Positions 10,470 through 19,486 of a stretch of DNA of 64,000 bases are shown one piece after another. Position 1 is the first letter of the stretch. The number at the start of each line of letters is the position of its first letter. The stretch is from Eledone cirrhosa. Lineage: Eukaryota; Mollusca; Cephalopoda; Octopoda; Eledonidae. Where the stretch lies: contig OZ024744.1 of the NCBI GenBank assembly GCA_964016885.1, forward strand, positions 29,706,449 through 29,770,448. The letters run 5' to 3'. Made by a program: the position numbers and the translations under genes. The notes below the pieces were generated by a model, which was not told the origin of the DNA, searched no databases, and saw only the letters and a program-made list of their open reading frames with translations.

Positions 10470-10625
10470 CTTCTCTTTACCCAATGGCGGAGTTGTTAGA
10501 ACGTCGGAAGGAAAGAAAGCTTTGAGTTCTGCGTTCAAATCCCGCCGAGGTCAACTTTCTTTATTACCTTTCGCGGTTGATAAAAAAAGTACCAATCAAA
10601 TACTAGGGTCGATTATTCCCCAACC
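10470..10625 (+). mobile_element. Cephalopod tRNA-derived SINE (plus)
   Basis: The tRNA-like head is recognisable by GGCGGAGTTG then GTTAGAACGTCGG and a B box, GTTCAAATCCC, at 10533-10543. It is followed by GCCGAGGTCAACTTT and the body GATAAAAAAAGTACCAATCAAATAC. Sequence divergence shows an old insertion. It ends in a (CTAT)n tail just before the LINE. Confidence 0.85.
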
Positions 10626-10648
10626 ACACTCTATCTATCTATCTATAT

Positions 10649-10885
10649 ATGATTAGGACCTCCATGGCCACACATAAACAATTAAAAGAAAAATTTCCTA
10701 ACGACGTAGGTAACCCCTGCGTCAGACCCTACAATCGAGTCCTGTTAAAATGTTTCCCCATCCCACCAGACACCCCCTCCCCACCAAACATCTCTGTTCC
10801 CACCCCTCGAGAGACCACAACCCCTCCAACACCCCCATGGAAATTGTGCAGCCTGGTCCCCAGGAGACGAAGAGGTGAGTGATTT
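10649..10885 (+). pseudogene. Probable end of LINE ORF1 (Pro-rich)
   Basis: A 77-codon frame with MATHKQLKEKFP near its start and a Pro/Thr-rich stretch (PPDTPSPPNISVPTPRET) before the stop. It lies immediately upstream of the endonuclease ORF, where Tx1-type ORF1 ends, and Pro-rich linkers are common there. No RNA-binding or zinc-knuckle domain is visible, so most of ORF1 is missing. Identification rests on position. Confidence 0.45.
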
Positions 10886-10918
10886 CTTTTCCTCTTCTGT
10901 TAACTTTTCAGCACCAAC

Positions 10919-11650
10919 ATGGCCAATATAAGAGTTGGATGTGTGAATGTACGCGGCCTGGGATGCCCTGGAAACAGGGCAAACTCTTAAACGACCTCAG
11001 GTCGCACAGCATGGATGTGGTAGCCATTTGCGAGTCCAGGATCCACAGCGAGCGATAACTAGCCCCCATCTTCGACGACTTTGAGATCTACGCATCTCTC
11101 TGTCAGCCGGGAGGTGGGGGTGGGGTTGCCGTTTTGCTGCGGAAACACCTGGACCTCGTAACACAGACGGTACATCTGGACCCGGAGGGTCGACGGTGGT
11201 CCTAGATGTTGACGGTAGTGAAGGTGGAGCCTTCAGGCTGGTGGCTGCATATGCCCCATCCGGGACTCTACGGCCAGACTTCTTCAAACGTCTAGAGACT
11301 TTTCTGGGAACGTCCCGCTCCCTGCTGTTAGTGGGGGACTGGAATGGAATCCTAGATGCACATTGGGACTATGTGAAAGCATGTCCCGATAGAGGGGGGT
11401 GTAACAGCCTCAAACAGTTAATCGGCCGATTTCAACTGGCCGATAGATATCGAATAGATTTTCCGACTGTGCCACTGTGGTCGTTGACTAATCGTAACGG
11501 AACATCTAGATCGTACCTAGATAGGGTTCTAGTTAGAAAGAAGGATAGGGACATGTTAAGCTGTCCACAAATGTTCATGGTTGCCTATTCAGATCACAAA
11601 TTAGTGACCTGCTTAGCAACCTTGACAAAACCCATAGACAGGGACCCAGC
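10919..11650 (+). pseudogene. LINE apurinic-type endonuclease, broken
   Basis: Homology starts at an ATG at 10919-10921 (MANIRVGCVNVRGLGCPG), typical of the first strand of an EEP-fold endonuclease. A frameshift near 10975-10990 leads to DVVAICESRIHS, where the catalytic glutamate is present. A TAA interrupts at about 11056, and another frameshift near 11195 follows. The frame then contains GGAFRLVAAYAPSG, SLLLVGDWNGILD (the D-x-N catalytic pair), SRSYLDRVLV and YSDHKLVTC (the terminal S-D-H). The catalytic residues therefore survive although the reading frame does not. The enzyme would nick target DNA to prime reverse transcription. A final shift at about 11640-11660 joins it to the reverse transcriptase. 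Confidence 0.85.
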
Positions 11651-11659
11651 TACTGGAAG

Positions 11660-13444
11660 TTGAACTTGTCGTTACCGACATGCAAAGCCTACAGTAGACG
11701 GATTAGCATTTTAGTTAAGCAGCACTTGACGGGGGCCATTGTCAACAACAGATGGTGGTACTCTCTCAAGAGGGCAGTTAGATTAGACTCGATAGGTTTT
11801 AGTAAAGAATTAGTGTTAGATAGAAATAAAACCGAAAAGGAACTGGTAGATAAAGTAGAAGAGGCACTTAGGAGTGGCAACGTAGCCAGCGTGCTAGCAA
11901 CGAGAACGGCCTTGGACCAGTTCTTCGACGCAAAGCATGAAGGCTGTGTTGTCAGGAGCAAAATACGTGCTCTGGGAAACGAGGGAGCCAAAGCTGTTAG
12001 CTGGGCCCGAGTGACGGAGGCAAAAAGTGGCAACAAGTCCACGATTCGGTTTTTGAAGGACCAAGACGGACGCATGATACTTGAGCCGAAGCAAATGTGC
12101 GCTGCCTTTCAGCGGCACTTTGCTCAACTGTTCGGGAAGGGCGGCGCGCCGGGAGGGGCTATGGATTTCGGTTCATACCTCGACGGCCTACCGCGACTCT
12201 CGGACAGCGAGGCGAAGTTCTGCGAAAGGCCGATTTCGGCCGCTGAGATAGGGGACGCGCTGAGCCAATGCGGCAAACGCAAATCTCCAGGTCTAGACGG
12301 TCTACCCTACGAATTTTACGTAGCAATGCCGGACTTGTTCTCCGGTCTCCTGGAAGCGGTCTACTGCAACTAGCAGCAGAACGGGAGAATTCCCAGTTCT
12401 GTGACCAAGGGCGTAATCACGTTAGTCAGGAAGGACGAGAACAAGGGGGATGGCATAGGCAACTTCCGCTCCATAAGTCTGCTCAACACAGAGTTACAGA
12501 TTTTGGCCAAGGTGTTGGCAAAGAGGCGGGCGCTTGTCGTCGAAAACCTGGTGGGAGAAGCGCAGACATGCGCAATCCCGACCACGTCCATACAGGACAA
12601 CGTTCACCTCATGCGATACATCATAGAGAGGGTATGGTGTAAACCCGGCTTCGGTGGGGCCCTGATCAACTTGGATCAGTCTAAGGCTTTCGATAGGGTT
12701 GACCATCGTTACCTGGATGCGGTGCTCGAGGCGGCAGGCTTCGGTCCCGTGTTCAGGGGCTGGATTGCTGCAATTCACAACAGCAACAACTGCTTAAGGG
12801 TCAAGGTGAACGGCTACCTCTCGGAGCCGTTCCATATCACGCGATCTATCCGACAGGGATGCCCTCTCTCCTCCCTTCTGTACCTACTGACTCTCGAGCC
12901 ACTACTGAGGAAGTTGGAGCTATTGCAGGGCATCCCTTTGGAACCGGGACTGCGAAAAGCGGCGTCGGCCTATGCCGACGACGTGACAGTAATGGTGTCG
13001 AGCACCTCGCAAATCAGGGAGGTCGGCATCTTACTGAAGGAATACGAAAGGTTCACGGGAGCGAAGCTGAACCGGGACAAATCCGTCGGTTTGCAACTCG
13101 GAACGTGGAGAGGCAAACCGAGGCCTTCCGATGGCGCCGTCGGACGCTGGACGGAAGGACCGGTAAAGCTGCTCGGGGTCTGGTTTGGTCCTGACCTCCA
13201 GGTGGAGAAGAATTGGAACGAGGTGACGGCCAAGGTATTTGCGCTCACCCAGAAGTGGGCCGAGTGCAAACTATCCTTGAAAGGTCGAGCGGAGGTGGCG
13301 AACGCTTTTATAGCGTCCGTCATCTACTACCGCTTGACCGTCGTGCCTTGTCCAGCCAAAACTCTCACCAAAATGGAGCGCGCGCTCTTCCAATTCCTTT
13401 GGAAGAAACGGGCTCCTTCGGTGAGAAGATCCATCTGCTGTTAA
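11660..13444 (+). pseudogene. LINE reverse transcriptase, one internal nonsense codon
   Basis: One frame from 11660 to 13444, broken only by TAG at 12371-12373. The linker KLNLSLPTC begins just upstream. GDALSQCGKRKSPGLDGLPYEFY is fingers motif 1. The fragment NFRSISLLN follows, then QSKAFDRVDH (first catalytic Asp) at about 12676-12706, RQGCPLSSLLY at about 12850-12882, and the YADD box at 12971-12982, all intact. KLNRDKSVGLQLG and LLGVWFG, the thumb blocks, come next. The TAG replaces a residue between two conserved motifs, and the homologous protein resumes at once, so it is a point nonsense change. The frame closes with TAA at 13442-13444, again inside homology. Length is normal for the domain. 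Confidence 0.88.
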
Positions 13445-14358
13445 CACCCTTCAAATGGAGGGCTGGGGATGCCGTGGCTGACGATGCTCAAACACGCGCT
13501 CAGGCTGCGGCACCTCCACTTATTCCTCACCAGACAACCGGTGTGGGTCCCGTTCGTGAGGAGAGCCTCCCACGACCTGTCTCGCTGACTGAGCTGCAGT
13601 CCTGGGTCAAGCAAAGACCGAGGAAAATGAGGGACTGGCACATCGAATGTTCTCAGGCGCTCACAGTCCTCTGGCAAACGGACCCGGCGATCAGTGGAGA
13701 CTCCACTTCGACATTCTATAGAGGGTTGGTCCGCAGCAAGTGCGACGACACGCTCGGAGAAACTCTAGGCGTAGAGGAGGACGAACTGGCCAGTCTGTTT
13801 GGTAGGACCTTCTGCCCGGGACCAATGGACAACTTCTAAAAGTCCCTGACCTGGCAGTGCTACCGAGGAGCTCTACCAGTTCGAGACAAGCTCTACAGAC
13901 ACGGGCGCCCAGGTAGGGACCCTTCGAAAAAGATCTGTTCGAGATGCGTGCGCGACGAGGAAACCGTCGCAAACGCATTTGTACACTGCCCGGGCGTTAC
14001 CGACCTGTGGAGCTATGTAGAACGACTATTGTCGCAGGTGGGACCAATCCAGTTGACCACCGAGTCCATTGTCATGATCAAACCGCCACCCTCCTTCAAA
14101 AACGAGGGAGAGGCGGTTTTCTTATGTGTTATGGCTATGGTGAAAGAGGTTATATGGTGGACGAGGTTAAAAGGGCTGAGGTCAGACACCTTTCTCTCCG
14201 GCGAGCAACTCTCTCTCCATCCTGATTCTTCTTCCAATTTTGGAAGAAGAATCAGGATGGAGAGAGAGGTGCTGTACCCCAGCAAATTTTATAAAAGGTG
14301 GGTGAAAGTGGCAAAGATGGCCCGAGTGGTTGGGCCTTCTCTCTATATAAGCCTGTAG
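13445..14358 (+). pseudogene. LINE ORF2 C-terminal region with zinc-finger-like motif
   Basis: Continuation of ORF2. The first ~110 bases still match in the previous frame (HPSNGGLGMPWL). A frameshift near 13590 leads to LTELQSWVKQ and later text. A TAA lies at 13837-13839, and the same frame then continues with CYRGALPVRDKLYRHG, the cysteine/histidine cluster CSRCVRDEETVANAFVHC (about 13937-13992) that marks the zf-RVT region of these LINEs, and VIWWTRLKGLRSDTFLSGEQL. The palindrome at 14209-14268 alters the following residues. KRWVKVAKMARVVG then closes the protein, with a stop at 14356-14358. Confidence 0.82.
14209..14268. repeat. 60-bp near-perfect palindrome inside LINE ORF2
   Basis: Left arm 14209-14237 and right arm 14240-14268 are exact reverse complements (29 bp) separated by two bases, TT. 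The right arm's coding (GRRIRMERE) fits the normal LINE protein, whereas the left arm replaces the residues expected there. This suggests the left arm is an inverted duplicate of the right. Confidence 0.95.
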
Positions 14359-14600
14359 GTTTAGGAAAAAGAGGAAGAGAGGAAGGGAGTACTCACTCTT
14401 GGTGCTCCTGGAGATGAGGGTTGTACATCTTTTCGGGGTGTGTACAACCCCTGTGTAACACCTCCCCCCTATTGGGGATTTCAATTGTTGTTTTATTAAT
14501 AGTTTTATTTTCATATACCTGTATGTAAACTCCCCATTTGTATTTGTCCCCTTCTTTTGTGCCCTTGTGGCTAATAAAGAAATTTATCTCTCTCTATATA
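14359..14600 (+). other. LINE 3' UTR with stem-loop and polyadenylation signal
   Basis: Contains an inverted repeat, GGGTTGTAC at 14418-14426 and its complement at 14442-14450, forming a 9-bp stem with a 15-base loop. An AATAAA signal lies in GCTAATAAAGAAA near 14570-14582, followed by a CTCTCTA/TA simple tail. LINE reverse transcriptases often recognise 3' UTR structures, so the stem is a candidate recognition element. Confidence 0.6.
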
Positions 14601-14683
14601 TATATATGTTTCATTCCCACCCCTTTCTCGCACTCTCTGGAGTTCGGACCTATTCAGACCTCTGTCTGCTTCGAAGTGCATGG

Positions 14684-14711
14684 GAGAGAGAGAGAGAGAG
14701 AGAGAGAGAGA
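14684..14711 (+). repeat. (GA)n microsatellite
   Basis: A pure GA run of about 28 bases just before a degenerate SINE. Confidence 0.9.
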
Positions 14712-14717
14712 CGAATC

Positions 14718-14835
14718 CAGTATTGGACTGGTATTTTATCGATTGCGAAAAGATGACAGGTAAAGTTGACCTCGGAGAATTGAAACGAAGACTGCGAGTC
14801 ATTCTGTCTGACGTTCTAACGACTTTGCCAATTGG
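14718..14835 (-). mobile_element. Degenerate cephalopod SINE (minus)
   Basis: ACTGGTATTTTATCGATTG followed by AAAGTTGACCTCGGAGAATTGAA is the reverse complement of the SINE body and B-box region, with many changes. The terminal CATTCTGTCTGACGTTCTAAC matches the tRNA-like head. Confidence 0.7.
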
Positions 14836-14984
14836 CCTATCTTTAGATTAAAGTCATAAAGACCTGATGTATGAAATGAAACATGGAATGAAAAACAAGT
14901 AAACGAGCCAGTCTATACACAGACGACAAATCTGGAACTTTATCCGACTCATCTAAACTGACGGTTTTTCGGTAGGTAAGCAAT
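14836..14984. other. Unique spacer
   Basis: No recognised element. Short AT-rich sequence between the SINE and the 48-bp minisatellite. Confidence 0.4.
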
Positions 14985-15325
14985 TATGGCACCCACACAG
15001 GGTGGACTGAGTGCTTTTTTTTAATTGTGGAACCACAACCACCTTACAGGGTGGACTGGGTGTGTTTTATTATGACACTAGTGTGACCATCTTACAGGGT
15101 GGGCTGGGTATTTTTATCATAGTACCAGCTCTACCACCTTACAAGTGTACAGGGTACTTTTCATCGTGACACCAGCACTACCACCTTACGGTGTGGATTG
15201 AGTGCTTTTATAGTACCACCAGCCATACCACATTACAGGGTGGACTAGGTGGATTTTATCGTGGCACTAGCATTACGACTTTACAGAATGGGCTGAGTGC
15301 ATTTTATCGTGGCACCAATATTTGG
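14985..15325 (+). repeat. 48-bp minisatellite, about seven copies
   Basis: Diverged units, each containing ACCACCTTACAGGGTGGACT, then GGGTGCTTTTATC and GTGGCACCA. The GGGTGG anchor recurs at about 15000, 15049, 15097, 15147, 15192, 15239 and 15287. The copies differ considerably, so the array is old. Confidence 0.88.
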
Positions 15326-16029
15326 TTATAGTTTAGATTTTAATATTCCTTGCATTAAATATGTTAACACCAGTTTATCAATATGTAAAATTTGAACAAA
15401 TTCTCATGAAATAAATGTGTATGTATCGCTTCCACAATAATACATGACTGAACAATGTGTGAGGACGCGCAAAACCCCAGGCAATCCACCTTATGGTCCT
15501 AGTGAAGAACAGAATAGAGAAAGTGTTATATTGAAATAGCTATTCCAACTCACGGGGCTCACTTCTGCGGTTGACCAACAGTGAGTAGGGAGGCGGTTCA
15601 GGGACCCAGAACGACAAACATTCTCATAGCTACACGTTCAACTACAAACTATCGGAAAGTGACCGATACTTCAACATGTTGCGATCTTCGGTTTGTCAGA
15701 CAACGAAGCCTGAATGTGTCACTCAATGCATCAGGTTGTCTCTGTAGAAGGTGTCACCGCATGCCACATCACAGATGATGGTCCACGCCATGCTTTGTGG
15801 CATGGTGTAGGAGATGACCAGCATTGTGACGGCATGACAGAGGGTGAAGGCAGAAAACATTCACTGTGTACCCACAGTGGAATTTGTGTTGCTCGCAGAT
15901 CCGGAGGCCAAACCTCATGGAAGCACCTATATGTAGACAGTCGTTGTCCAGCTGAGTGCCAGTTGATAACGAGGATACGACGTTTAACTCTGCACCACTA
16001 TGGTGTTGGTTGGCAGAGCGGTAACATGC
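15326..16029. other. Unclassified DNA, no gene recognised
   Basis: Holds open frames of up to 165 codons on both strands at about 15714-16266, without a known motif. Their right half lies in the minisatellite that follows. No coding call is supported. Confidence 0.4.
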
Positions 16030-16260
16030 CAGATGATGCTGGACGTCCACAGAGTGGAGGTAGACTGGATACTCACAGAGTGAAAGGAGACTTGATACCC
16101 ACAGAGTGGTGGGGTGACAGGACGTCCTCAGAGTGGAGGGTGATAGGACGTCCTCAGATTGGTGGGGTGACTGGACCTCCACGGGGTGGATGGGTGACAG
16201 GGCATCCATAGAGTGAAGGGGAGACTGGACGTTTACAGTAGAAGGGCATGGAGACTTGAA
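16030..16260 (+). repeat. ~26-bp minisatellite, about seven copies
   Basis: Units of the type CCACAGAGTGGAGG followed by GGTGACTGGACGT recur roughly every 24-28 bp (anchors near 16048, 16074, 16099, 16124, 16151, 16179 and 16206). The copies are diverged. Confidence 0.85.
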
Positions 16261-17200
16261 GTCCATAAGGAGAAATCCAAGTCGGCTCTTGTTTGTATTT
16301 GCCGATCGTAATAGGCTCAGATGTGGAGGAGTTTATAGGGGCTACGACATGAGGTCAAAGACGAAAGAAATGCCAGCAATGACAATGACACTAGAGAGTG
16401 AAGACCAAGACCATAGTATTTTACAGGTAATGAGACCTATTGTCATCAAAATGGACGTTACATATCACCTCTAAACCACATCTGGTACAGGTATTGACAT
16501 CAGTGATATGAGATGTATAACTGTAACAGGGATCAATACTATAGATACAAAAGCTTCAGTATGGTGAAACTATTCCTTAGGAGGAAGAGGACCGGGTGTA
16601 CATCAGTCAGATTTAGTCTGGGCATAAGTGTTTCAAGCTAACGAAGCTTAGACCTGTGGGCTAATCGGATGGTGCCGGCTGGTGGATCAGTGACATAGAT
16701 TCTCCCATCACTTTCAGCAAATACAGCAATCATTATGCTTCTAGGAGATTGGAACATGTCAAGTCTTATCCACCGTACTTGTAGGGAAAAATATGAAAAT
16801 AACATAACTTTATTTTTTAAGATATAGTCACCACAACGTATACAACTATAATAAAAATAGAGATATATTTTATGAAGACATTTGAGATATGCTTATAAGT
16901 ATAATAAAAAATATGTCTCGCTGTGAAGCTGTGATCAAGTCACAGCTATCATAGTAGCCATGTGAGAAAGCCAGACACTAGTGTTTCAGGATTTTTGTCC
17001 ATCATCGTTCACTCACTCGGTACTGAGATTAGAATAATCTATAGCTTATATTCATTTTTCATATAAAACAAATCCTGGAATATACTCATTTGCATATAGT
17101 GCCAGCTTAACTGTCGGGTTAATTAAAAGTAACACTTACATAACACGATTCATAATAGAGGTGTATATGATCACAGCTTAAAACGTTCATAGCAAGACTA
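16261..17200. other. AT-rich unique DNA, no gene recognised
   Basis: No protein or transposon motif was recognised. Open frames are short and no repeat family identified elsewhere in the window recurs here. Confidence 0.4.
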
Positions 17201-17209
17201 CTATATGTT

Positions 17210-17247
17210 TATTACACACACACACACATACACACGCACACACACAC

Positions 17248-17278
<31 letters not shown>

Positions 17279-17310
17279 AATTTGCCTATATATATATATA
17301 TATAACCAAA
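17210..17310. repeat. CA/TA microsatellites
   Basis: (CA)n with interruptions to about 17248, then (TA)n blocks to about 17305. Confidence 0.9.
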
Positions 17311-17464
17311 GATTAATATGGTTCGTTGATTACTCAACGAATACAGTTTTACAATAGATTAGAAGCACTCAACAGTAGTGTTTTCCTGGAGTTTTTAATA
17401 TTATTAAAAATGTTAACAAATGAAAAATATTCACATAATCAAAATATATACTTTATTATATATA

Positions 17465-17510
17465 TTTCAAAGGTACTGTGCTGTTTTTTTTTTCAGTACG
17501 TCCTCATCAG
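17465..17510 (-). ncRNA. Weak hammerhead-like core (candidate)
   Basis: The minus strand reads CTGATGA, GGACGTACTG, an A-run, then CAGTACC and TTTGAAAT. GTACTG/CAGTAC can pair as helix II between CUGAUGA and GAAA. However, extra unpaired bases sit at both ends of that helix, and no helix I or III was identified. It lies next to a palindrome and upstream of the inverted-repeat Penelope copy, so it may be a decayed ribozyme from a related element. Confidence 0.3.
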
Positions 17511-17515
17511 ACAAA

Positions 17516-17610
17516 ATATATGATTTGATATATGGCATACCGCTACGGTCTTGATTATACAATTCCCGGGAATTGAATAATCAAGGTCGCAGCAGTATGT
17601 CATATATCAA

Positions 17611-17619
<9 letters not shown>
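17516..17619. repeat. 104-bp imperfect palindrome centred on CCCGGG
   Basis: The two 52-bp arms are reverse complements with about six mismatches. The centre, CAATTCCCGGGAATTG, is perfect. The sequence can form a long cruciform or an RNA hairpin. It is followed by a TA microsatellite (to about 17642). It could be a foldback MITE or an inverted duplication, and no target-site duplication was apparent. Confidence 0.9.
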
Positions 17620-17641
<22 letters not shown>

Positions 17642-17697
17642 TTCGTTTCTGAATTTGTTTAGCAAGATTCTTTATCTGAAATCGTGTGATGAAACCG

Positions 17698-17837
17698 ATA
17701 TTGTTATACTTTGGGAGGGTCATGTTGCCAATAAGAAACACACGCACCAGTTGCTTTCACTTCAATTTATTATATATTTATAAATTTACAAATTTACAAA
17801 TTTATAAATTTCTGGTTGGTTGGTTGGTTCCACAACC
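17698..17837 (+). repeat. Left 140-bp inverted repeat of Penelope copy 3
   Basis: Begins ATATTGTTATACTTTGGGAG and ends GGTTCCACAACC. The interior has AAATTTATAAATTTGTAAA-type sequence (read on the minus strand), which can itself fold. It is the reverse complement of 19208-19347, with no mismatch seen. On the element's strand it is the 3' end and includes ATAATAAATTG, a polyadenylation-like site. Confidence 0.93.
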
Positions 17838-17862
17838 AGATAGTTGTTTATATATAGTCATA

Positions 17863-17895
17863 GTCCTTTCGTCACACACTCTGTGACCTCTTCAG
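17863..17895 (-). ncRNA. Hammerhead-ribozyme-like core in Penelope copy 3
   Basis: The minus strand reads CTGAAGA, then a hairpin with a perfect 5-bp stem GTCAC/GTGAC (loop AGAGTGT, one extra G at its base), then GAAAGGAC. This is the CUGANGA - helix II - GAAA arrangement. It lies between the endonuclease stop and the element's 3' end, as in known ribozyme-bearing Penelope elements. A clear helix III with UH cleavage site and helix I were not drawn by eye, so function is uncertain. Confidence 0.55.
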
Positions 17896-18112
17896 TGACT
17901 GGGGATTCCTTTCTTTGTTTCTGTGCCTTTCCTTTCTTCTGTCCTACGCCATTTTGTTTCTGTGTGTGTGTTGTGTGCTAAGTTTGCGCATGCGCCTCAT
18001 CCGGGTGTCTGTGTGTGTTTATGTTCATTTATCTATTTGTTTATTTATTTATTTATTTACATGTTATTGGTTGGTTGTTTGTTCTATGTGTGTGTGTGTT
18101 TTCATTTTGTCC

Positions 18113-19225
18113 TTAATTGTAAGTTGTGATGTTGCTGTTCCACTCATATTTTCTATTTAATTTTGGTTGTAATTCTTTTATGTTTATTGCCTCTGTAATT
18201 TGTCTAAACATTGCATCTTTTCTGTGTGTAGATTCTATTTTTATTTCTATGTTCTCTAATTTACCCTTGTGTTCTATCTTAGCATGTTGGTAGAGTACAG
18301 ATGATTCTTTATTATCTTGAAGGTCTCGCCAGTGTTCATTTATCCGTTCCCCTATACTACGAGCTGTCTCACCTATGTACACTATATTTTTGTTTCTACA
18401 TTGTCCTTCAGTACATCTTATGCTATACACTACATTTCTAGTTTTACAGTTAATATGGGGGCTTATTTTACAGGTTATACATTTCTTATCTCTATATGAG
18501 GGTCTTTGAAACGGGTATGTCTTGCTAATAAGTGTTTTTACGGAGGTACCTGGTCTTTCTACTATCTTAATATTGAGTTTATGTTTATTTAGGGCCCTTC
18601 TAAATTTGTAGGCTAGTTCGCCTCTAGGGGTTGTATCGATGAACATTACACTCTGGTATTTATTGCTATCATACCATGAGTTTATTCTATTAGCCTTGTT
18701 CCTAGTTCTTTCTATTCTATTCCAAAATTTGCTCCTATACAAGGGGCAGGTCCCATTCATGTCATTATTTACCATTTTTTCCCATTTGGTTCTGGCTCCT
18801 CTATACACTCTGATTCTATCTCTCTGATTGTAGCCAGAGAACTGCATACGGTGGATGAAGTGTTGTATGTGTCTCTCTAGTTCTTCGGGGTTGCACATGC
18901 GGGACACATTTCTCATCACCCGTACCAAATCCGCAATCAGTATGTTGATTTTGGTATGGTCCGAAATGGCCGAGTTTCGGTGGATCAGATGTTTGGAAGT
19001 CATGGGTTTGGCATAATGGGAATGGATGATTTGTTTTTGGTTGTTAATGGTATCTAACCAGAGCTCTGTGTCTAGTACAGGTAATCGATGGTTGGGGTGT
19101 CTACTTGGGTAGTCTATAGTAACTCTAATGCTCTGGTGGATGGAGTTTGCTATTTGCTGGATGCTTTCCATTGTGTTTTTCTCTAGTTTCTGACTGTTCT
19201 CTAGTGGGGTTGTGGAACCAACCAA
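18113..19225 (-). CDS. Truncated Penelope-like protein: RT thumb plus GIY-YIG endonuclease
   Basis: An uninterrupted 370-codon frame. Residues 1-7 (MVGSTTP) are encoded within the right inverted repeat, so the start codon is supplied by the inverted terminal segment. Residues ~40-110 match the block after the reverse transcriptase palm in this family: LPVLDTELWLD, then HYAKPMTSKHLIHRNS and RVMRNVSRMC. A cysteine cluster (KKCITCKISPHINC, residues ~250-265) precedes the GIY-YIG nuclease: NVVYSIRC, IVYIGETARSIGERINEHWRDL, SVLYQHA, and FRQITEAINIKELQPKLN with the conserved Glu and Asn. All nuclease key residues appear present, and no frameshift or stop interrupts. It would be a site-nicking enzyme. 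Expression is unknown, and an intact frame in a truncated copy suggests a recent insertion. Nothing indicates host domestication. Confidence 0.75.
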   Translation of the reverse strand: MVGSTTPLENSQKLEKNTMESIQQIANSIHQSIRVTIDYPSRHPNHRLPVLDTELWLDTINNQKQIIHSHYAKPMTSKHLIHRNSAISDHTKINILIADLVRVMRNVSRMCNPEELERHIQHFIHRMQFSGYNQRDRIRVYRGARTKWEKMVNNDMNGTCPLYRSKFWNRIERTRNKANRINSWYDSNKYQSVMFIDTTPRGELAYKFRRALNKHKLNIKIVERPGTSVKTLISKTYPFQRPSYRDKKCITCKISPHINCKTRNVVYSIRCTEGQCRNKNIVYIGETARSIGERINEHWRDLQDNKESSVLYQHAKIEHKGKLENIEIKIESTHRKDAMFRQITEAINIKELQPKLNRKYEWNSNITTYN

Positions 19226-19347
19226 CCAACCAGAAATTTATAAATTTGTAAATTTGTAAATTTATAAATATATAATAAATTGAAGTGAAAGCAACTGGTG
19301 CGTGTGTTTCTTATTGGCAACATGACCCTCCCAAAGTATAACAATAT
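19208..19347 (-). repeat. Right 140-bp inverted repeat of Penelope copy 3
   Basis: Reverse complement of 17698-17837. It provides the first codons of the 370-codon frame on the minus strand. Its outer edge passes straight into a TA run (19347-19360). Confidence 0.93.
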
Positions 19348-19486
19348 ATATATATATATAACGAAGGAAATGTGGTAAGGAACCAGGTGGACCATAACGC
19401 ACCAAAGTACTCAATACTCGGGGTAGTAGAGTGGGTAATAGGAACCAGTAAGACCCCGACAGCTGAGCTCAAGCCGTTTCGAGCGC

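Larger units (their letters stand above)
10649..14600 (+). mobile_element. Tx1-like LINE retrotransposon, decayed
   Basis: A nearly full-length non-LTR retrotransposon on the plus strand. It has a Pro-rich end of ORF1 (to about 10890), an apurinic-type endonuclease (10919-11640), a reverse transcriptase (about 11645-13440), a C-terminal region with a CCHC-like zinc finger (about 13930-14010), and a 3' UTR with a hairpin, AATAAA (near 14573) and a CTCTCTA/TA tail. The blocks match the L1-related Tx1 clade as found in molluscs. At least two nonsense codons and several frameshifts disable it, and a 29-bp inverted duplication sits in the C-terminal coding region. Clade assignment is by recognition of motifs, not by a tree. 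Confidence 0.85.
17698..19347 (-). mobile_element. Penelope-like copy 3, bounded by 140-bp inverted repeats
   Basis: Identical 140-bp inverted repeats (17698-17837 and 19208-19347) bracket a 1.37-kb body. The body encodes, on the minus strand, the thumb of a Penelope-type reverse transcriptase fused to a GIY-YIG endonuclease, and carries a hammerhead-like core downstream of the stop. Fingers and palm of the reverse transcriptase are missing, so the copy cannot be autonomous. The likeliest reading is a 5'-truncated insertion whose 5' end received an inverted piece of its own 3' end, as described for Penelope insertions. A dedicated inverted-repeat transposon is the alternative. Both outer edges lie against TA-rich sequence. 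Confidence 0.8.

Noticed and set aside
15714..16266. 165-codon frames on both strands
   Set aside because: No domain, and half the length is a minisatellite. Opposite-strand frames of similar length point to composition.
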